NCBI GenBank assembly: GCA_025267735.1
Contig: CM046311.1
Location: 32,650,895 to 32,714,894, forward strand
From: Mactra quadrangularis
Taxonomy: Eukaryota > Mollusca > Bivalvia > Venerida > Mactridae
Length of the DNA stretch: 64,000 bases
Reading direction: 5' to 3'
Shown: positions 1-12,700 of the stretch, in pieces
Layout of the letters: each line of letters opens with the position of its first letter
Position numbering within the stretch: the stretch's first letter is position 1
Made by a program: the position numbers and the translations under genes
Notes under the pieces: generated by a model
The model's database searches: none
Told to the model about the DNA's origin: nothing
Seen by the model: only the letters and a program-made list of their open reading frames with translations

Positions 1-228
1 TTTGACCGACATCACACCGCTATTGTTTTGATGTTGGCCCGATGTAGGCAAGAAATATCGGGCCGATATTGTGTAGACCTCGGCCCGATATTGTACTACC
101 GATGTCGGGTCGACATCATTCCTATTTGCAGCCCAGGTTAAATCCGACGTCGGGCCGTCATAGAAAACCATATAGGTTTGATGTCGGGCCGATATAGAAT
201 GTTGGCTGGGGTATAGGAACGTGTCCAC
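1..228. repeat. MITE-like repeat with GATGTCGGGCCGACAT motifs
   Basis: Short stretches of the form GATGTCGGGCCGATAT recur in both orientations and the block ends with GTTGGCTGGG. A second block at 37473-37612 has the same motifs and ends in the inverted form (AGCCAGCAT ... CCAGCCAAC), so this is probably one end of a small non-autonomous DNA element cut by the window start. The superfamily is not assigned. Confidence 0.5.
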
Positions 229-666
229 AACCGTTTTAGTATGAGACCGGCTTAACTGATTAACAACTTTTGAATTTATTCAGTCGAACATGGTAGACGT
301 ATTTGCATCTGCCCTGTATTTTTTAAGTTAAAGAGGAAATAAAAAACAATTCTTTCATTTTTTTATAATTGCGGATTCTTTAATGTGATGGATATCTTAC
401 CTTAATAAATCTTTTGGATTATGTTCATCAATTAGGGAGTAATTAGAATTGGTCAGTAAACAACGAATTGACGTAAATTTTTGAAGAGTAATCAAATACT
501 TGTTTTATCATATTACGTGTGATTTATACTCCAGTCTATGATTGCATTTTGGTATCGGTATCCATCTGAGAACCGTACCGGTGTCGATTCATCCCTAACG
601 GTACCAAATCCTTATTAAAATAACAATCAGAAAAAAACTGAGCACTGTTAAATGAAGGATACATAC
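229..666. other. AT-rich intron or flank, nothing recognised
   Basis: No coding frame, repeat boundary or RNA gene is visible. It lies beyond the last exon recognised here (667-741), so it is probably the next intron of the same minus-strand gene. Confidence 0.4.
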
Positions 667-741
667 CTTGTTCTTGGAAAATAAAGGTTTGTATTTATTC
701 TTCTTTGTTTCACCTTGTACTTTAGGTTCTAATGCGTTTAT
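667..741 (-). CDS. coiled-coil exon (75 nt), diverged member of the duplicated exon family
   Basis: Acceptor ATTTCAG and donor GTATGT bound 25 codons in phase 0. The peptide starts INALEPKVQGETKKN, clearly related to the five 28-residue exons to its right, but three codons shorter and diverged at the end (PLFSKNK). It is the last exon of the gene seen in the window. Its flanks share the exon-family intron sequence. Confidence 0.65.
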
Positions 742-3700
742 CTGAAATATAAACACGACATTGTAATAACAAAGAATTCATCCTTTCTGATACCAAAAAT
801 GTACCTTTAGTCGTCTTGCTAGCTCAGTCGGTAGCAAGCAAGTCTAATGATCGAGGAGACGCAAGTTCGAATCCTGGGCGAGGACTCTCGTGGAGCATTC
901 TTGGACCTGCTCGATCTCATTCTAAAAGTTTGTCTGTCATTGGATTGATTATGCGTCTAGTATCTGGCTGACAGTCTATGAATTTAGTCAATCGAACATG
1001 GTGGGAGTGTTTTTACCTCTTTTGTCTTTTACACTGGATTGAATTGCTCATTATATATTGTCGATCGATTGTGAGAAGTATCTCGCCTGGATAAAGTTTT
1101 TGATCAGATATTTTTTGAATAAGCCATAATCAGTTTGACAGAGGGAGGATTTGGCAAAACACGGGCATTTGGGTGGACAGATTTTCGGACTGGCGTCCGG
1201 TGAGTAAAAATTGCGTTTAAAATTTCAGTTCAGCATATATTTCTGCCATTTATTGTCAGATCTTTATGAAACTTCATGCGATGATATCATATCATATGAT
1301 GAACAAAATTAGTAAGTAACCACAACTCCATCTGGCTATATTATGGATAATTTCTCTTTGTAATTGTTGCGTTTAAGTTTTTCAATCCGGCTTAAATGTG
1401 GTTTCCACATTGTATTTCTTGTAATGTTAATTATAATAACAAAATCCAATCGTAACTAACACCGTTGAAAAAAGTATACATACATTGTTCTTCTGTTCTG
1501 TAAACATTTCTTCGTTTGCTTCATTCTTCTTTATTTCATGTTGTAATTTAGAGTCTAATGTGTCGACCTGAACATGTTAAAGACATTGTAATAAGAAACA
1601 GTTCATTATGACTGCTACCGAAAAACGTACCTTCAAGTCGCCCGGTTCGATCAGTGTGTGGCAAGCAAGCTTACTGATAGAGAAGTCGAAAGTTCAATTT
1701 CTACGCAAGACATACTTTCATGGATCATTGTCATAATTAGTTCAACAGTTATTAGTTGTAATGTAAGTTATAATAACAAAATCCAATCGTAACTAACACG
1801 GTTGATTAAAGTATACATACATTGTTCTTCTGTTCTGTAAACTTTTCTTCGTTTGCTTCATTCTTCTTTATTTCGTGTTGTAATTTAGAGTCTAATGTGT
1901 CAACCTGAACATGTTAAAGACATTGTAATAAGAAACAGTTCATTATGACTGCTACCGAAAAATGTACCTTTAAGTCGCCCGGTTCGATCAGTGTGTGACA
2001 AGCAAGCTTACTGATAAAGAAGTCGAAAGTCAAATTTCTACGCACGACATACTTTCATGGAGCATTGTCATGAAATAAGTTCAACAGTTATTCACCCTAC
2101 TTAATCTGATTCTAAATCTTGTCCGTCACTATCTGGAGTAAGCACCTAGTAAATAGTTAAAAGCTTATAAAATTTGTAAATTGAACATGGTAGACGAATG
2201 TGCATCCGCTAACAATAGATACAAGAAAGTGTTAATAAGTACATAATCTAATATAATTTTATACTTTCGGTTTCATTTGTGATGAGTATATTATCTGGAT
2301 AAAAACATTGGGGGACTGAATTGGCCATTGTCAGTTCGACAGAAAGAGGATTGCTCGCAATAAGTATTTTAAATAGTAATTATACTTACAAAATTCAGTC
2401 GAGGGTAATGTTGCTAATTTAAACATATATACATTGTTCTAGAATTCAGCTGTTATTCTACCTGCTCGATCTTGTTCTAAAAGTGTGTCTGTCATTGGAT
2501 TGATTATGCGCCAAGTATCTGGCTAAGAGCCTATTAATTTAGTCAATCGAACATGGTGGGAGTGTTTTTATCTGTTTTGTCTTTTAACTGGATTAAAATG
2601 CTCATTATCAATAAGTATTACATAAAATATATTGTCGATCGATTGTGAGAAGTATCTCGCCTAGATAAAGCTATTGATTAGATATTTTGAATTAACCATA
2701 TCAGTTTGACCGAAGGAGGATGTATCCCGATCAATGTTATTTAAATGTTAATTATAATTACAAAGTTCAGTGGAAGTTAACACTGTTGGTTTAAGACTAC
2801 ATACATTGTTCTTGAGTTCTGTAAGTTTATCTTCGTGTGTGTTATTCTTCTTTGTTTCATGTTGTAATTTAAGTTTTAATGCGTGTATCTGAAATACTGT
2901 ATAGCGGGTATTATCTGCGGAGGTTTTATTTTGGCTTTATTGGCGGAAAATGAAAATGCGCCAAATATAAACACCGCGAATACAAACCGCCGCAGTATTA
3001 AGTCGCCGCCATATTGTTTACTAAGGGATATTACACTTAATGAATATTTCATTCATTAATATGTGCATGTATTAACTCCCTTAAAATCAAGATTTATGTA
3101 GTGAATTTTGTGGAGATTAATTATGTAAATGAACAAAATTTAGTATTTTGAATAACGCAAAGGAATTGATTCAAGTTATGTTTGTAGAAACGAAAATACA
3201 GACAGACAACACAGTCATTCTAACAATAAGATGACAGGTTCCATCAAATCTCGGTTACGAAACTCGACGACGGTGCCGCCATTTTGTTTACATTATAAAC
3301 CCGTATGTCGGTCATTTCCGAATCTTCACGAGTTTAGCTCAAACACTTGTTTGATTGTCGTAAAAAACAAAGTCAGCTTTAGTATTGCAATTAATTTCAG
3401 CACTTTCTAGCGAACCGAAGACAAAATTCTCATCACATAATTTAACAAATTGAGTAAAAAGAGCGGAGTTAGTGTTTATGTAGCTTTTTTATTTATTGAT
3501 ATTCAAAAGAAAAACTATTGTCAAATTTCGTCACGTGACAACGCTTTATAATTGATTTTGTCCGTTTAAAGACTCCACTAGGTGCGTTGATGATACATTG
3601 TTTGTGACAAGCTGTTAATTTCAAAATTTGTTTGACTTTGACCAATGGATTTAGGTAAATTGGCGATTTTCAAGGAATGTGTAGCCGCAAACTTCAATAC

Positions 3701-6700
3701 CGGTAATTTTTAACAAAGACAAAGGCGTTTTCCACGACTATTAACAAACATGCGAAAAATTTGATTGTTCATAACAACAAGTTGTTATTATTATAAGACT
3801 CTCGCGAGTTGGGCTTACTGATGCAATTTGTCGAACGATCAATCAAACTTAGCGGAACTCAGGTAATATTTTTTACAAAAACTTTCACATTTAATGGCGA
3901 TTCTTATCACATGATTAAACTTGTCCCGTCAATACATCGTCATAGAAATAGATAATCTGCTGTGTAAGCGTTGGTTTTTCACACGTCCGCTCATATTATG
4001 CAACTTTGGTGACACTTAGTTAATTCAAAAATTTGAAAAGTCGTGGTCGGTAGTGACTGCTTATACAGGTGAAATGGCAGAGTTATGTACCTTTGACCAT
4101 CTTTCACCGCGAGGTTTAAAATTGGCGCTCAGAGTAATTTCCGCCAATATTAAGCATCGCCAATACAAAACTCTCCTGTTTACGCGAAATTTTTGCCCCG
4201 CAGAAATAACCCGCTATACAGTATAAACAAGACAAAGCAATAAACAAAAGCTCATAATGACTGCTACTTAAAATGTATTTAAGCTAGCTAAATGGGTAGA
4301 AAATATGTTAACTGATCCAGTTCTCTTTGTTCGATTCCCAAGAAAGACAAACTTGTGAAGCGAATTTCTGTTCTAGGTCTTTGTTAAGTATCCATTAGTA
4401 TTCTTTTTCTATTCAACTTATAGCTATCAGAATAGCACGGTAACATTATAAATTACAGAGCTTATATTTAAATATTTCTCTGTCACGGATGCAAATGTGC
4501 TCACTGATCGTATGTTTTCACTAGCTGGTAACACAATTAGCTAAGCTAGGGTACGTCTTGATCTAGGGAAGACTGATGTACATTGTACTCATATTCATAC
4601 TTTAAAATGTTGAATAAAAACTAATATCGATTTACTAACATCATGAGTCTTGAAATTTGAGTCCCAGTCTTTATTTGCACATTGTAATCGGTATTGTTTT
4701 AAAAACCTAACGGTATCCATTACAATTACAAAATTCAGTGTAAATTAACATCGTTGAATAAAGAATACATACATTGGTCTTGAGTTCTGTAAAATTTTCT
4801 TCGTGTGTTTTATTCTTCTTTATTTCCTGTTGCAATTTAAGTTCTAATGCGTCTATCTGAATGATTAACAAGACATGGTAATAATAGTCATTGGTTCATG
4901 ACTGCTACTACAACTGTACCTCAAGCCACCAGGACCAGTGGGTAACAAGCCTACTGATCGAGGAGTCAAAATTTCAATTCCCACGCGAGACATTCTTTCA
5001 TGGAGCAATATCATGAAGTAATTTCTACAGTTTTTAACCCTTCTCAATCTGATTCTAAATATCTTGTCCATCAATAGCGGGAGTACGTGCTTAGTAACTT
5101 GTTAACAGCTTATGAAGTTTGTCATGGTAGGCGTGTTTGCATCTGCTCTGTCATTAAGAATGGATACAAGAAAGTGCTAATAGTTGATAATTCTGATAAT
5201 TCTTACAAAATTATAATTACGTATTCGTATGTGAGGAGTATCTTACCTGGATAAAAAATATTGGATTTTTTATGTTAGCCAAGTTGGTCATTGAAGGAGG
5301 ATTTATACCGATCAGATTATTTAAATGTAATTTTTTTATTACAAATTTCAGTCGAAGTTAACAGTGTTGATTGAAAAGTACATACATGGCTCTTGAGTTC
5401 ATTAAAATTGCCTGCGTGTGTTTCATTCTTCTTCATTTCATGTTGTAATTTAAGTTCCAAAGCGTCTATCTGAATGATAAACAAGATACATTTAAAATAG
5501 CAATTTAACATGACTGCTGCCAAATATTTATCTTAAGCCACCCGGCTAGCTGAGCGGGTCCTAAGCTTGATTCCAGGGCGAGCATACTTTCTTAAGCATT
5601 GTCAGGAAATAATTTCTATGGTTATTCACCCTGATCGAACTGATTCGAATTTTTTGTCAGACACTGGCGGGAGTATGCGTAATAACCACTAATTTTATCT
5701 GCTATCAAAACATAACTGTAGAGTAGTTGTCCGCCATTAACGGGAGTATGTGCCTAGCAAATAGCAATTATCTAAATCTAGAGAGTTAGCCTTTCCAGGA
5801 ACGGTTATTAGGTTGCCTTACTGCCGTTGGTGTTCCTAATATCATATGAATAATAAAACCAACCATACACAACTCTGCTGCGTTGTCAGATACATCATAA
5901 AATTTATACATGCTTTGCATGAAAATGCATAATTCATTTTTGCATACTGGCGTAATAACCACTTTGCAAATCAACATTCAATCAACGGGCATAATTACAA
6001 CATGCATTGAAAAGATTAAGTCCTATTAAAACTTCATTAAGGTGCGCTGGATTTACGATATTCGACTTGAAGGACAGCAGTATTTAAGCATAGCATGATA
6101 TGTAATCATCTGTTCTGTTCGGTGCATTATTAAGTAATAGAGCTGACCCCTGGTCGTGCATAGTTATAAATTTGTAACAAGTATTACCAAGACCAGTCCA
6201 CAGACAGCGCGCTAGACTATTCCGGGTATACGACAACAACAACCAATCAAAACTCATGCTGGAGTTATGCAACTTAGTATTTGACCTTAATTCCTAACTC
6301 AGTTGACATGTGTGAAGTTTCAAGTAAATCCCTTCAGTAGTTAAAAAATGAAATGTGGCACTAAAACTTTTAACGAAAAAAATTATTATAGTATTATAGG
6401 GCCTTAATCCAGTCAAAATTCTTGCTAAAGTTATGCAACTTGGTATTTGACGTCAATTTGTACCCCCGTAGACATGTGTGAAGTTTCAAGTAATTCCCTT
6501 CAGTAGTTGCAAATATAAAATGTTTTACCTAAAACTTAACCAAGAAATTTCTAAGTATTAAAGGGCCATAATTCAGTCCAAATTCATGCCAGAGTCATGT
6601 AGCTCCGTATTTGACCTCCAAAAATGTTGCATCTAAAAACTAAACCAAGAAGTGTTACGCCGACGCGGACGCACAACTGAGTAGGAAAGCCCCACTTTTC

Positions 6701-9700
6701 TCCGAATAGTCGAGCTAAGAATACCTGATACTCTTTCGTCCTTCTTTCTAATTCCTACAACATAAAAAGTTTGAATTAATTGTAATCATCTGCTAGCATA
6801 AAATTGTTCCCATTCTATATATGGCGACATCCTGGAGAATTTTGTCGTGGTTTTATGGATGTGCGAAGAAAACATTCAGAATATTTTATTTAATCAAAAA
6901 CCATTATGGAATCTTTTGAAACAATTTGAATAATGAAATAAAGTGGATAGGGTAAGTGAGTACTGGTAAATTAATATAAAAATTGTATGTCCAAGAAAGC
7001 AGGTAAGCTGAGCAGGTCGTAGTAATAAATAAGATAAAACATGTTGATACAAAATTGTAAAATCCGAATAAAAATATTTAACAAACGTTTTGACAGGATT
7101 TTGTGAGATCTGATGAAAACTGTATGATTTTAAAAGAACGCACACCGCAGACTCTGGACAAGGATAATTTTGTGGACATAAACTGTGCTATAAAATGTCC
7201 TACTTTTTATTTACTGCTCATTAAAGGATTGCAATAATATTTATGTTGCAGATTAAATGCGTACCAATAAAAGTCGGTAGTAAATCTTGTTCGAAAGAGT
7301 TCAATTTTTATCATTTCCCCCATATTCTATTACTGACAGTCCGTTTTACGCTGTCCGTCTCAGTCGCCCGGGTGTACATCTCTATTGAATATAGTCCTGT
7401 TGTATCTTGATCCGTTCAACTATTGCAAGAGGCTCGCCATTTATCAATATCGTTATACCATAAACATTTTAAAATAATTTAATTCAAACCTCCTTCTCTT
7501 TCAGCAATTCTTCATATTTTGTGATATGTTTCTTTTCACATTCTGCCGATTTCTTTCTTTCTTCCTGATTTAAGTAAAATTAAACATTTAGGGACTAAAT
7601 TTTAGTACACCACTGAATTATATCATAAACAAGAAATTTAAATTATTTGGATTATTTTAAATGGATAACCATGAAAACACTCTAAATGACAAATAATATA
7701 ACTTTGCAAAAAAAAAAAACACGGTCGAGTGATAATTAGACGGAAATACACTATTTATAGATCAAATTCCCTTGTTTTAATTTTCTTCAATTAGAAAAAA
7801 ATATTGATGATTTTAAAATATTATCCAAACGTTCGTGAAATTTGGTCATCAAATAACGGCGTAATACGAAATTTAACTCTAGGTCGTAACGCTCTTGCAT
7901 AAAAGTATGCATGAGTTATCGTTTGAGACTGGAATCGGTGTGACGTCATCGTAGTCCTACATCTTGATAGTGGCTATTAGAAAAACATGTGCCAGATACA
8001 AATTTTCTTTATTATAGTATCTATAGAGAAGATATAGATCGATTTTCTTCAAATAAACAGTATTTTTATGTAGAATAATCCTTTCTTGATCGGATAGCGA
8101 AGATTTTTGACGATCGTGCACTATTTGTGAGTGTTTTGACAATCATAAACTATGCCCGTTGGACAGGCCCTTTCTCCATATATCATAATACGGAAAATGT
8201 GTGACTTGCACTTGTGATTAGAAGTAAATGCTAATTCCAGAATAACTATTCAAACTTATTTTGTATTGACTGTTTTTAATGAATGGATTTGTCTGACGAC
8301 ACTTTTATAATGTTATAGTTCGAAGCCCATCCCTATAGAGCTGAAGTCATTACTTACAGTTGACCAATGTGGTTTGAGGATTTCATAAGCATTCGGTCTG
8401 ATCCATCATAATAGAGTGTTAAAACATTAATTCCGATGTAACCTTATGTTTTAACAAATATTATTTGGACGGTTCGTACGAATTCTATCTTCGTTCGAAG
8501 TAGTGCACCCATTTTATTTTCATATAAGATTTTGATAATTTGTTCTAAACGTCGACAACTCGGTGACGTAGTGAATAATTTTGAATGTCCGGTCTACACC
8601 GAGAATTGTTCAGTTCGTAATTACTTCTATCATTTTTATGTTTACATCTTTTATCGTATTTCCCACTACGAATTTTGTAAGTTTCAATAAAATCACATCA
8701 TCCTAATCTGTAAATTCGAGTTTTGTAAAATCAACATTTTTTATTTGCCTAACGAAATTGTTAGAATGCAACTGTTGTTGAATGCAACTTGAAGAACGCG
8801 CTATGGCAGTTGGAATGGAATGATCGAATCTGGTACCTCTGTAAGGCAGGAATGTCTATTATCAATCGTGCGGTCGCATTCTTATCATTAAAAAGTAGTC
8901 AAATTCAGATTTTTTAATATCTTTGTGTGTTAGGTTGAGATTGCGAGGATACCATATACATCAGAGGCGGATTCATGTATTTTCCTTTATCTAGGGAGGG
9001 TAAAAAGTTTCGAACCACAACCACATTATACTCTGTTTGCAGAATAACGCAGCATATTCAAAATAGATATTACATAACCATTTCATCTATGAAAAACACG
9101 GCGTGTTAAGCGAGCCCGAGATAAAATTGCTTTATGCTACTTTAAAACGACTTACAGTTACAAATTCACTAATGGGCGGGTACATTTGGAAATTTCAGGG
9201 GGGGGGGTCCGGACCTTCCGGATCCTCCGCTAGATCCGCCGATGGACATTATTCTTCAATCCAACAACTTATTGATAAATACCGACAGAATGGAATTCCC
9301 GACCTAAAAACCGTTTAAAATGTGTGGGACTGGCAAAGAAGGGAGATTGGACGCCAGCCACACCAGAAATCTTCAAAAGCTTTCACGTCTGGTTGCCCGT
9401 GTATTGGACTGTGTCCTGCAGCATGCTACAGTAACTGTTAAACTGTCAGGTCCATGAAATGTCGCTGTAAGGCTGTCTTTGCAGTTGCTGGAGGTCACAT
9501 CCCGCATTAAATTAAAAATTGAATTCCCCTTTTTTGGGCTGTAACGTTAACGTTTATTTTTGTGAGTTAAATTGATATGATATGAATGATTTGTTAAAAA
9601 AATAACACAATAATACTATTGACTTGCATGTTAGAATAGAAAAACAATCATTCCCTAATTAAAACAAAAAACAAAGCCATGTATCAAGTGGCGGTTTAGA

Positions 9701-12700
9701 TTTATTGAGTAATGTATAGTTCGAACAAAAAAAACACTGTTTATAATAACAATACAATGAACTAACCAACGACAAGGGATGCCCAGGACGACTTTAAAAT
9801 GAACAATTGTGATATGTTTTACTTGTGCCTTAGTTTTTGGTGTAATGGATAGCGTTCTACCATAACAAGCATGATTTACCAAGTGGTGGTGGTTTATCAA
9901 CCATGCGTACTTCGTTAAAATGAATTACAAAAAAATATATTTACATTACTGCCTACCCCTGAAATGAATTGTCGTTTTTAAGTTAACCGCTTTTAAGCGC
10001 TTAACTTATTACGACCATCTCGACAGTCGTTTTGGGTTTAGCCAACCCAAGTCTAAGACAAAGTAGTTCTTCCGAGCGCTATTTTACCACAACCACGCAA
10101 TTTTCTTTCATAGCATGCACAAATTGTCTCTATTCTACAAAACTACAGACAAAAGTGCATCATATGGAACATAAAATCATTCAAAACAAGCTGTCCCAAA
10201 GTTTTCCTTTTATATTGGGCACGTTTCACAAGGCGAGTGCTATTATGCTACACAAAATTGCTTTTAAAAAGCGCTAGCTAGCGATAGCCTTGTGGAACAT
10301 GCCCCTTGATATGAATACGCGCAAAGATATCGAACTATTTTTCTATGACGTCACTCAACCCACGGAGATAAACGAAGTTGCCGGAAAGAGTCGAACTCTA
10401 TTAACATTGAAATTATCGAGGGTAATTAGACGAGATGACCGGCATGCATTCGATCGCGATTAATTTGAATATCATCACTGAAGTGTTACAATGATTTGCA
10501 AGCGTTTGATCATGTCTGGAAGGCTTTATACACTTAACAAAACTTATAAGTATACATGTATTTTTGGGCTCGTATCTACGTAAGTGCTTGTCCGATTTAA
10601 GTCAACAAATATAGTTTCAAGACGGATCATTATTATTATGTTTATTTCATTTTTTAGTATTCAATTTTAGCGCTAAACCATATAGTATGTCGGCCCATGG
10701 CTAAAAAAAGTGGTTCGCTGTAATCATCGGTATATCAGCAATATTTTGAGGGTTTTTTATAGAAAAAATGTGCTTTTTACGAATCTGCCAGGTGATTTTT
10801 CAAATTTTGGGACAGAAAGATGCTATTGGCCAAAAACCGATGACGTCACTAATTTCTAAAAAATCGTCTTTAAACTTTAAAAACGCATTGCGTGCTTATT
10901 TGTCATATTTCGAACAAATAATTTTAATTTCTAAATTATGATATGCTTAGACCATAAGATTTTGTAAATGTTTTGAAAATAATCGGGTGCTGGAAGCACA
11001 GATCATCAAAACTAATGATTACGTCACGTTTTTACCGTTTTCCGAGATATAAGTTTCAAACGTCATTTATTCTATGTTCTAAATTATTTTTAAAAATCGA
11101 ATGCACGGAAGTTTTGACCATACCATGAAGATAAAGATATAAATTAGAAAAATACTTGATGATAAAACAGCTAATACCAGCTCCCTAACCAACACTTACC
11201 AGTCACAGTTTTGTCTATAGCAGTAAAATGTCATATTCAAGGTGAACCCTCAACTTGAGTCCCCACAAAGTAATTTTGCAGTTTATACGTCGTTGAACGC
11301 TGCTGAATGAGAATCCGAGTAATGACACCCTATATTACTTGAACAATTTGCATAATACGCAAATTAAGTCCGCCATTATCGAAATTTCGTTTTTCCCTCA
11401 TAACACAATAACCAACTTGGATAGAAAATTTAAAATAAGCCTCCATACCCATGTTTCCATGGTCTATCTATCGTAAGGTACTAATTTCAGCTTGATCAGA
11501 TCATTTAAATATGCATATTTATGCAAAGTAAATCGGGTTATTTATACATTCAAAAGTCCTTTGTTTTTGTTTGCATATTTTGCGTAACATTTGGTTATGT
11601 AATGTTATTTTTGTACGTTTAAGACACAAATTTATCGAATGGAATTATTTAATCAGCAAATGATGATTTAAATCTATGCAAAATATCTGAATTACAGTAT
11701 TTATACAGTTATATTTGTTGTAGGACTATGTCTTTATACATTTCAAGACTGCACGTACTGTTATGCCATTTTTTTAATTCTTTTTTGCCTGGATAATTAT
11801 ATTCAGGTTTTGTATCTTCTAACAATACTGATTAAGAAACTAAGTGAGGAAATTCTGACATCCTTATGAAAATTTGCATAATATGCAAATCCCTCCCCCC
11901 CATCACCAAAATTCCGTTTTTCGTTAATAACACAATAACCAATTATAATAGAAAATAAATTTGTGTCAGTACCTATGTTTGTAGGGTCTATTTAACATAT
12001 GATACCACCTTCAGCACCATCAGATGATTTGAATATGCAAATTATGAATTTTAATAATAAGGATGAGGTATATTTTGATGCAAATTAAAGACCTCTATCA
12101 GATTACGATTCGCAGCATAAACAGTTTTACAACCATTTAAAAATAATTAAAGGCAACGCATTTAGACAGTATGTATTTAGTGTCGAAAAAGTTGAAGTAT
12201 TTTCATGATATATGCATCTCAATGATCATGTATGACACACATTAACAATATGCATTTTACCTATGCGTCCATTACATGAGTGTGTGATTTGTTTTATGTT
12301 GGTGAACCTATATTGATGAGCTTATTTTATTATGACTATCATAGGTGCATAAAGTGGATTGATATCTCTCATCTTCTTATAAGTTAAGTTCTCGTATAGA
12401 AAAACAACATTATATAAAAGAAACTATGGTCAGGCAATGCCTCTTATGAATACAATACATACATGTACTTTACTGTAAATAGATTGTCAATTATAGTTTC
12501 CGTAATTTCTAAGTTGCCTTAATATCGCTACTTAAAATAAGTCCCACGAACAACTTTCTGATTTCGCAAGGAAACTATGTAAGGATTGCATTTAACTGAT
12601 TGAAATTACATACTATGCAAAATAGGTATTAGTCAAAATTTAAGTCGCTAATTAAGTCATACAAGGACATAATGTGCAGCAATGAACTTGTATAGCATAT

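Noticed and set aside
9103..9318. 71-codon plus-strand frame with a glycine run
   Set aside because: The glycines come from a poly-G tract. No domain, no splice context.
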